Assembly (NCBI GenBank): GCA_018398805.1
Contig: JAGFBZ010000853.1
Location: 903,001 to 967,000, forward strand
Direction: 5' to 3'
DNA length: 64,000 bases
From: Hirundichthys speculiger
Taxonomy: Eukaryota; Chordata; Actinopteri; Beloniformes; Exocoetidae
In this document: piece by piece, positions 55,704-64,000 of the stretch
Layout of the letters: each line of letters starts with the position of its first letter
Position numbering within the stretch: the stretch's first letter is position 1
Notes under the pieces: generated by a model
Told to the model about the DNA's origin: nothing
Database searches by the model: none
Seen by the model: only the letters and a program-made list of their open reading frames with translations
Made by a program: the position numbers and the translations under genes

Positions 55704-56825
55704 CATTTGGGAATAACGAATATTCAACACTCCTAACTTTACTCTTAATTTGCTCTTAAATTACTCATTGTGGGCAAAACCTGAAACACTCTGTCACCTG
55801 TTTTTTTTTTTTTTTATCAGTTGTTGACTGTTGAAGAGTTTTAAATAGTGTGTTGAAGTCTCTTTTGGCAAGACACTGGACTAAGTTTTCCCAGATATGT
55901 TCATTAGTATGTGATTGTAGGAACAACGAGTACATAATGCACACAGAATACATGTGATATATTAGTTTTAAGTGGTTTGAACATTAATGGAGTAAGTTTT
56001 GTTGAAAAATTGCCTTGAAATCAGATAGTTCATGATATGGCACTCATTGCATAAAAAGAAACAAATCTTTATAAAGGAACTTGGAGGTATATGATGTTTT
56101 GTCAGCTAGAAAGTAGACAAGTCACAAATGCAAAAATCTCTGATATGAAAATAAAATATTGTCTCCTTCATCATTGTGGCTTACAAAAAATAGTCTTAGA
56201 CACAAAAGTACTTGTAGGGAATATGAGGAAGATCCTACTCCACAGTAGAGGTGTAAGAATATAATGAAGTCAATAATCCAAGTACTGGGGTACAGAAATT
56301 TAAGTTGGTCAACCGAGTCATATTTTTTTATTATCCTTATATTTTTTCATTATCCTTAGTGTGATTACAGAGCTCTGGGGGGAAAAAAATGTACATTTAG
56401 TTCTAGCTGAACCTGGTTTACTCTGTTTTATTTGTTATTTTGTCTAAGAATATAAGAATAACAGAATAACATAAGAATAACCAGAATCAGAGTGTTCCAG
56501 AATCTGATTGTAGTTGTGTTTTGCTTAATATCTTCTGATTAGGACCTAGATTTCAAGTGTCTAACATCCCCTACAGTTAGTGTTACACAGACATGAACAT
56601 TTGTGCCACAGAAGACACAATGCAATAGATAGTTAAGTTGAGACCCATCTGTTTGGATCATTTATTTGGATCCACAAACATGCAAAAATTTTTGCCTGAA
56701 AGACCTTGTATAATTTTCACAATTATTCTTTGCATACAATCCAGTGAACGGTGCTGTGGTTCAAATGTTCTGTTGTAGCAATATGGTTGTAGGACTTTAA
56801 CATCCCTGAAGGCAACACAGTGGAC
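55704..56825. other. intergenic / ADH 3' flank
   Basis: AT-rich. A candidate AATAAA for the ADH transcript lies at 56661-56666 (minus). No gene seen. Confidence 0.4.
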
Positions 56826-56859
56826 TTATTGTTGAGAAACACTCAGAACCGTCCGGATG
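56826..56859 (-). pseudogene. ADH-like exon 9 (last)
   Basis: Encodes CIRTVLSVSQQ and TAA at 56826-56828, from acceptor TTTCACAG. CIRTVLxL is the usual vertebrate ADH C-terminus; here it runs two or three residues longer. Confidence 0.85.
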
Positions 56860-56968
56860 CTGTGAAACAAAAACAAAATACAAATTTAAAGATTTTAATT
56901 GATAGTTTCTTCATTTCTCCTACTGTTTTGAACAAATTTTGGACAGTGCAGCAGATTTATGCATATAC

Positions 56969-57107
56969 CATTGGCCGTGCTTCATCAGCTCAATTGCATC
57001 ATTGACTTGGCCCAAAGTCATTTTGTGAGTGATGAACTCATCCAGCTTCACCTTCTTCTCCATGTAAGCTTTAACCATCTCAGGAACACCATCCTTACTC
57101 TTAAATC
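56969..57107 (-). pseudogene. ADH-like exon 8
   Basis: Encodes [20 protein letters not shown], then [20 protein letters not shown] and LMKHGQ. 139 bases, the standard ADH exon 8 length. Acceptor GCTCAG, donor GTATAT. Confidence 0.9.
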
Positions 57108-57189
57108 CTGAGCACGAGACAAAAGATGCATATTAAAATACAATTGTTATCCTGGTTGAATGAGTTTGAATATTTAATTACTGGAAAGA

Positions 57190-59140
57190 TTAATGAAATG
57201 AAATGAATGAAATGAAAAATACTTTATTTATCCCATAAAGGGAAATTCAATGGAGTAAGGGCTCTCTCTCTTTTTTTTTTTTTTTTTTTTTTTTAATAAA
57301 AAAACAGACAGAAATAATAATATAATAACAGGTGTTAGGTCTTGTTGTGGAGGCTGATGGCTGCTGGCAGGAATGATCTTCTGTATCTTTTCCGTCTTGC
57401 AAAACGGACCTGAAGAAGCCTCTCACTGAACACACTCTGTTGTTTGATCACTGTGTCGTGGAGAGGGTGTGAAGAGTCCTCCATCATCTTCATCAGCTTG
57501 TGCAGCATTCTTTTTTGTACAATCAGCTCCAGCGGCTCCAGAGTTCCACCCAGCACAGATCCAGCTTTCCTGATCAGTTTGTTGATTCTCTTCAAGTCTC
57601 TGGTTCTGATGCTGCTGCCCCAGCAGATGGCTGCAAAGCTGATTGCACTTTCAACAACAGACCTATAGAACATGTGCAACATCTTGGTGCAGACATTAAA
57701 AGATCTCAGCTTTCTTAAAAAGTAGAGTCTGCTCTGACCTTTCTTGTAGATGTATTCTGTGTTGCATTTCCACTCCAGTCTGTTGTCAAGCTGAACTCCA
57801 AGATACTTGTATTCCTCCACCACCTCCACCTCCTTTCCCAGGATGGAAACACTGCTGTGTTGATTCTTGCTCCTCCTGAAGTCGACAATCATCTCCTTAG
57901 TTTTGCTGGTATTTAATACAAGATGATTGTTACTACACCATTTCACAAACTGACAGATCAGTTCTCTGTACTCTGCTTCCTGTCCGTTGCTGATACACCC
58001 AACAACTGCAGAGTCATCAGAGTATTTCTGCAGATGACAGACTCAGAGTTGTACTGGAAGTCAGAGGTGTAGAGCGTGAAGAGAAATGGTGAGAGAACAG
58101 TTCCTTGTGGTGCTCCAATGCTGCTGACCTCCATCTCAGACACACAACCTTCCAGTCTCACAAACTGTGGTCTGTTTGTGAGGTAGTCATAAATCCAGGA
58201 GGTTGTGGAGGAATCCACCTGGAACCTATGGAGCTTCTCACATAACAACGCAGGCTGAATTGTATTAAAAGCACTTGAGAAATCAAAGAACATGACCCTC
58301 AAAGTGCTGCCTGATTGGTCCAGATGAGAGTGGGCTCTGTGAAGCAGGTAGATGATGGCGTCTTCAACCCCAAGCCCATTACGATATGCAAACTGTAATG
58401 GGTCCTGAAAGGTGCTCACCTGCTTGTTGAGGTGGGCCAGTAAGAGTCTCTCCAGGACTTTCATGATGTGAGATGTCAGGGCAACTGGTCTGTAGTTTTC
58501 GTTAGGTTCAGCTGGTTGTGGTTTTTTAGGCACTGGAACAAGGCAGGATGTTTTCCACAGCACAGGAACTGTTCTCTGTCTCAAACTGGTGTTGAAGAGG
58601 TGCTGGAGAATCGGACATAGTTGCAATGAGCAGGTCTTGAGAACTCTGGGACAGACACCGTCTGGACCTGCAGCCTTGTTCTGGTTCAGTTTCTCAAGTT
58701 GTTTTTTGACCTGATGGCAGGAGACAGACAGAGTGGAGGGGGAGGCAGAGGAGGTCTCTGAGGTGGAGAAAGATGATGCTGGTCTCTGGTCCATGACTGA
58801 GCTGCAGGGTGACAGAGTGGAGGTGTGACAGGAAAGCTGTGGGCTCACCGAGGGGGTGTGGTCTGTTGGGCTGGAGGCAGGGGGGGAACTGAACCTATTG
58901 AAGAACCTGTTCAGTTCATTAGCTCTGTCCAGACCTCCATCAGTCTGGTCCCCCTTTGCCTTGAAGCCGGTGATCTTCTTCATTCCGGACCACACATCCC
59001 TCACATTGTTCTGCTGGAGCTGCCTTTCTAGCTTCTTCCTGTACTCCTCCTTGCACTTCCTGGTTTGTTCTTTAATTAGTTTTTGTGTTGTCTTCAATAA
59101 CTCCCTGTAAGATCATACTACTACTATCCATACATTCCTT
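57190..59140 (-). mobile_element. L2/Rex1-group LINE, 5' truncated, in ADH intron 7
   Basis: The long minus frame (57958-59097, 379 codons) starts in the linker before the reverse transcriptase (WSGMKKITGFKAKGD). It runs through LNQNKAAGPDGVCPRVLK, NENYRPVALTSHIMKVLERL and SSAFNTIQP to SSIGAPQGTVLSPFLFTLY. One missing base just before the Y-x-D-D site (near 58040) shifts the frame. The second frame (57335-57946) holds WCSNNHLVLNTSKTKEMIVD, YKYLGVQLDN and the C-terminal thumb. The 3' end (57190-57250) has a TTTATCCCATAAAGGGAAAT-type block and an ATTTC-rich tail. The endonuclease is missing. It is sense to the ADH gene. Confidence 0.85.
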
Positions 59141-59149
59141 GGGTATAAT

Positions 59150-59609
59150 TGTCATGGCCTGGTCGGCCCTGTGTGTATGTCTGTGTCAAGTTGGCATCTT
59201 TCCCTGTCTTTAGTGGTTCCTGTTTTACTTTGAAGGGTCTGTCTTGTCCTCATTGTTTTCTCTTTGCTTCCTCCCTCTTGTTACCTTGATTCCCTGCACC
59301 TGGCTCTTGTTTGTTCCACTGTGTATTTAAGTCGTGTCTTTTCCTGGGCTGCGTGGGTCCATTTAGTCTTTGTGGCATGTTGCGTGGTTTTGCGGTTCTA
59401 CCTGTTCCCCTCCCATTGTCCTCCTGGAAGTTTCAGTTAAATTGTATTTTTGCATTTCAGTGTTTTTGGATTTCTGGTGTTTTGGATTTTCGTGTTTTGG
59501 ATTACTGGATTTATGGATTTTGGTGTTTTTGTGTTTTTTATGAAATAAACCCTTTTTGTTTTTGAACTTCTGCTTTGGGGTCCTTCCTCGTACGCAGCAG
59601 AACATGACA
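59150..59609 (+). mobile_element. solo LTR with 5-bp target duplication
   Basis: A 460-bp unit starts TGTCATGG and ends CATGACA, flanked by perfect ATAAT copies (59145-59149, 59610-59614). It contains a TATTTAAG promoter-like box (about 59325) and an AATAAA signal (about 59543) in the same orientation, as expected for an LTR. No internal retrotransposon region is adjacent, so it is a solo LTR. TG...CA ends and a 5-bp duplication fit Gypsy-type LTR elements; the family is not identified. Opposite to the ADH gene. Confidence 0.7.
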
Positions 59610-59897
59610 ATAATAGGCAGTGAATCCTATTTTATTACCAACTATAACATGGGCACCTTTCTCAGTCTTAAAAATAAATTAACCAATATCCTAATCCAAA
59701 ACTTCAGGAAGTTTCAGGATTACCTCTGCAGAATAGAATCCCCCACTAAACAAAAATAGAGGTTCTCATCCAGACTAGTCAATCTTCTTGCCAAACATTT
59801 CATTTCCATGTTACAGAATATGTAGTGGTGTTAATAATTTCATAACCATACAAAAATTAAAACTCGTGACAGTGACATTGGTCCAGTTGTGTTTCAC

Positions 59898-60030
59898 CTC
59901 CAAACAGAATGCCCTTCCATGTCCGTCCAGTGATGAGCTGAATCGGTCGGGCTGCAAAGTCCTGCATGTCTGTCCAGCCAACAATCACACTGACACCCCA
60001 ACCTTGTATACACGACTCTAAGGCACTGCG
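59898..60030 (-). pseudogene. ADH-like exon 7
   Basis: Encodes [44 protein letters not shown]. 133 bases. It starts in phase 0, which shows that exon 6 should be 261 bases. Acceptor ATCCAG, donor GTGAAA. Confidence 0.9.
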
Positions 60031-60100
60031 CTGGATGAAGAAATGGACCAAAGTCAGTGGACTAGGTCCAGTTTTTAGTCATGTAGGCAATGAGGTTTCA

Positions 60101-60373
<273 letters not shown>

Positions 60374-60538
60374 CTAGAGACAAAGAGAGTTTGGTCAATA
60401 TGGCGTTTGCTGAATTAGAAATAAGAGCCCTCACTGAGTACTTTGCAACCTCTGGTAATTATTGTTTACCTTCAGATGTATGAACAAAAAGAAGTCTAAC
60501 AGCACATGTTAAAGTTTTGTCAAAAGTCACATGCTTAC

Positions 60539-60755
60539 CTTAGCAGTGTTAACTGCTGCTCCGAAGCCTGTGCAGATACCACAACCAAGGAGGCAGATTT
60601 TATCCAGAGGAGCGGCAGGGTCGATCTTAGCCACAGCAATCTGGTTCATCACGATGTACTCAGAAAAGGTACCGGTTCCCATAAACTGCAGCACCTTCTT
60701 CCCCTTACAGGCAATCCTGGAGTTTTCCAATGCCATCTTGTCATGTTCACCAGTC
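60539..60755 (-). pseudogene. ADH-like exon 5
   Basis: Encodes [40 protein letters not shown], then [20 protein letters not shown] and [11 protein letters not shown]. It holds the third catalytic zinc cysteine (CGICTGFG). Acceptor TTATCAG, donor GTAAGC. Confidence 0.92.
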
Positions 60756-60902
60756 CTGATAAGAGCATATATCACCATCACTTTAAATGCCATTATAAAA
60801 GAATTCTCACAGTAATAATACACTCAAATGTATTATTGGAACATCTATAATGCATCAAACATGTCCCAGGTGAAAAACATTAGATAAAGATGAAGTCAGT
60901 AC

Positions 60903-60987
60903 CCTTTTTCACACAGGTTGATCTTTTAACTTTTACAGAAGCAACATTCTCGACACTGGGAGAGGAACAGCGGTATAACCTTGTCTC
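60903..60987 (-). pseudogene. ADH-like exon 4 with in-frame TAA
   Basis: Encodes DKVIPLFLSQCRECCFCKS, a stop at 60926-60928, then KINLCEKG. The structural zinc pattern C-x2-C-x2-C-x7-C is complete around the stop, so the exon and frame are certain. Acceptor ATTCAG, donor GTACTG. Confidence 0.9.
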
Positions 60988-61176
60988 CTGAATTTCAAAG
61001 GCAAAGTGTCAGATAAATGTTAGCTCAGTGCTGATTTGTTTGCTTAAAAATCAGTAAATAAAAATAAAAACAACATAACAGGTATTTGTTCATTTGGAAC
61101 TTTTGGTCTGCTAATTGCTATGTCTTGTGCAGAGACTAACACAAACCTAGTTAAACTGTTCTGGGGTTTGACTGAC

Positions 61177-61318
61177 CTGGATGAAATTCAGAGACACCAG
61201 GACCAGTGCTTTCCACTATCCCCGCTCCCTCGTGGCCGAGGACTACTGGGAATTCATCTTTGTGCGTACCATCAAACAGGTGGTAAAGGTCTGTGTGGCA
61301 CAGCCCTGTAGCTACAAT
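61177..61318 (-). pseudogene. ADH-like exon 3
   Basis: Encodes [47 protein letters not shown]. Contains catalytic zinc ligands Cys47 and His69. Acceptor GTGTAG, donor GTCAGT. Confidence 0.92.
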
Positions 61319-61588
61319 CTACACAGAATAAAACACTTGGGTATTGTGTCTTTTGATAGGTTGATATTTTTCTATTTTAACTCCATACCTTGACAGCAGA
61401 TTATACATTTTTCCACCTTAAACCAGACCATTGCTCGTATGGCCAGAAATTTCTGCTTTTCTTCCTCTCTGTGACTTGAATTATCTAGTCCTATTTTTAT
61501 TTATTTTAATTTTAATTATCTAGTCTAAGTCCTAAAAACCTGAGTAAGTATATCAATGCTATACATTATATTGATTCACTATCATTTA

Positions 61589-61744
<156 letters not shown>

Positions 61745-62723
61745 CTACAGTAAAGACCAGTGAAATAATGTAGAATTACCCACTACTATTACTCTCCATT
61801 CCTAGTTGCCTTCCAGTGGCAGAGTGGAAGAGCCTTTGCTAAGTGCATAAAACTTGTTTTTCTTAATTTTCTTAGCAGGCCACACCTATGGATTTTTGGA
61901 TATAAGGCATACATGTTGATGTTTGTAGGATTTTTAGTGCTCATATTTCCGTTGATTGGTTTAAAACTAACTTTTTGTTTCTGTAAAACCCATGCTTTTC
62001 TAAACACATTAGTATACAGTTTGTGTGGCACTGACTGGACCAGCTGTAACATAAAAAGGGCTTATCAGGGCTCATTTGAGCCCTGATTTTTTTGCATGGA
62101 GTCTAAATAAACAATGCAAAATATGGAATTAATATGTATTTTATGATCATGACTACATTGTCATTTCCTAATTTAGCAGAAAGTAGTGGGTCAACAGTGA
62201 CACAACGATTGAATTTGAACAGCAACACACTTCTTCAGCAAGAACCAGAGCATGAAGCTGTAATTATTTCTATAATTCAAGGGGATCAACTCAATCGACT
62301 CATATGCAACAAAACATGGAGCATAAAATGTGGGCCTAACAGCCACCTTAGACTTGTTATGAATACATAATAATGGTAAGTTTTGATTCTTCTGACAGAT
62401 CTTCTTCTGCACAAGCAAATGTTTAAAGTCCACAATACCACAAAGCAAATATTGGCTTTAAACTGTATGCCAAGTAAAAGCTTAGCAAGATAAATTTCAC
62501 TAAGTCAAAAGGGAAAGTAAAAAAGACAAACTGAATTTAGAAAATGGATTAATATTACAATTTCAAGTGCAAAGTAAAGATTCATAATTTAGTCAAACAT
62601 TTCTCATACTTGCATATCTGTAACAAGTTACACAATATAAAGAAGATGGAAGCATGACCTTTGCACAATACAGGGTTGACTGTATCATGTGACAAAAATG
62701 CATGCACGTGAAATTTGTCTTAC
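61745..62723. other. ADH intron 1
   Basis: No feature recognised in this 979-bp intron. Confidence 0.5.
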
Positions 62724-62741
62724 CTTCCCAACAGTGGCCAT
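62724..62741 (-). pseudogene. ADH-like exon 1
   Basis: Eighteen bases encoding MATVGK, donor GTAAGA. Short first exons of this size are typical for vertebrate ADH genes. Confidence 0.85.
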
Positions 62742-64000
62742 TTTTTCTGCAGAAATATGAGTGTTTGCTCTCCAGACAGGAGACTCTAGCTGTAAGACAG
62801 GTGGGTGCAAAACAGAAATCAGGATCCAGATGGTTTATTAGACATTCAAACTGGCAAGGACTTTAACCTCATGTCAAAGTCTGTGGAACAACCAGTGTTG
62901 GGCAAGTTCACTTTCTACACAAACTAGTTAAGTTCATAGTTCACAGAAATTAAAAGTTAACTTCACTATTAAAAAAAAAAAAAAAGAAAAAAAAGATTGA
63001 AATAGTTCATTTTTAGTTCTTTTTATTTTTTATTTTATTTTTTAATGTTGCTGCGAGCAATTATTTGTCAAAATGATTGCCACTGCCCATATACTACACC
63101 ACCACAAACACCAATTATTTTATCCATTTTATCTGTCGAAAACTATGTGTCCAATTCGGAATCTTTAACCAACCAAGGTTCACATTAGCATTGAAGGGAC
63201 AGCCCATGTAAAACTGATTTCCCTTTCAGCTTCTCTCTACGGTATATTAAAAATATGATGAAAAACTTGCTGCCAAAAGGTCTTTATTTTAAGACAAAAA
63301 CAGGTCCTTAAGGTGCAAATGTTTTTTCCCCCATTTCAATATTTCAAGGAGGGGGAGGGAGGGGGCTCCTCCGGCTCAAGACGACTGCAGTTTTCATCTT
63401 TTTCCATGCTTGTTTTAAACATTTGATGACGCAATTGTTGGCGCGACAGAAGCGACGGCCCGTGTTGCCATGTATGATTTGCTTTTCCGAAGATACACAT
63501 TAGGCTCGTTTGTGGTGTATTTTAAATGGGGTTTGCTGGAAACCTGCCACAGTTTTGACCGTGCGTGAACTTCGAAAGAGCGTCGTTCACAATTGCCCGA
63601 ATGAAGTCGTTCACACCCGACGCTCGTCAACTGCGGTCAAATCAGCCGCTCCTGATTTTCATGTGCACTTGTATTCGAATGTTTACGGAACGTGAATGCG
63701 ACTCATACAATTTCCGGTTTCCAAAATAAAAGTACAAGACAAGTAACCAGTCATTAAAAAATAAAAAAAATGTTGGTTTGTTAAACAACTTTACCAATTA
63801 TACTAGACTAATATCTATGCCAGAGTGTTTTTTTTAAATGCCTGTAGGAGTCATTTTGTTTGTGGGTGTTTAGGACCTTTTATTGTTTTACAAGTAATCT
63901 CATGTCACTAATCCTGTTCTTTTTTGTTAAATGTTGAAAATACTTGAAATGTCAAGTTGTGGAGAAATTAAATCATGAGATTAAACATTTTCTTAGAGAA
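62742..64000. other. ADH upstream region with a hAT-like end
   Basis: CAGTGTTGGGCAAGTTCACT at about 62893 is the typical left terminus of a common fish hAT-like element. The matching right terminus was not found in the window, so the element is truncated or continues past 64000. The promoter of the ADH locus should lie within the first few hundred bases but shows no clear TATA box. Confidence 0.4.

Noticed and set aside
57335..59097. The two long minus frames as host genes
   Set aside because: Both are pieces of one LINE reverse transcriptase.

Overview
The window looks like ordinary nuclear DNA of a ray-finned (teleost) fish. The reasons are small exons with canonical splice sites, vertebrate-type protein families, many simple repeats, and a dense mix of fish-typical transposon debris (L2-like, Tx1-like and restriction-like-endonuclease LINEs; Tc1/mariner, pogo-like, hAT, PIF/Harbinger and THAP-bearing DNA elements; a solo LTR). 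No prokaryotic, organellar or viral gene was seen.

Three multi-exon genes, all on the minus strand, could be rebuilt exon by exon from splice sites and reading phase. From high to low coordinates: (1) an alcohol dehydrogenase of the fish adh8-like type, nine exons, 62741 to 56826; (2) SRRM1, the serine/arginine repetitive matrix (splicing coactivator) protein, 17 coding exons, 53004 to 40234, predicted 858 residues; (3) CLIC4, chloride intracellular channel 4, six coding exons, 38798 to 20409, predicted 252 residues. SRRM1 followed by CLIC4 on the same strand is also the human order, so this is conserved synteny. The ADH locus keeps every exon and splice site, but has an in-frame TAA in exon 4 and an apparent one-base insertion in exon 6, so as written it cannot make a full enzyme.

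Layout: 1-18.6 kb is gene-poor DNA downstream of CLIC4, with Tc1-like remnants, a 1.35-kb hAT-like element nested in TA repeats, an RLE-type LINE and an 884-bp THAP-bearing element. 18.6-38.8 kb is CLIC4; its 12.3-kb first intron holds an L2 reverse-transcriptase remnant and a hAT copy with a BED zinc-finger relic. 39.5-53.0 kb is SRRM1, whose introns hold a LINE piece, mariner-like and pogo-like elements, a PIF/Harbinger MADF relic and two of three copies of a small repeat with ACCTCCGCCAAG ends. 53-56.7 kb is intergenic with a long-inverted-repeat element, a Tx1-like LINE piece and a Tc1-like end. 56.8-62.7 kb is the ADH locus with a LINE and a solo LTR in intron 7. The rest, to 64 kb, is upstream sequence with a hAT-like end.

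The three genes are not an operon and share no obvious pathway. I found no convincing new biological system. The items most worth checking are the two ADH lesions, the GC-AG intron and frame-neutral exon design in SRRM1, and the two-gene deletion derivative at 17.7-18.6 kb.
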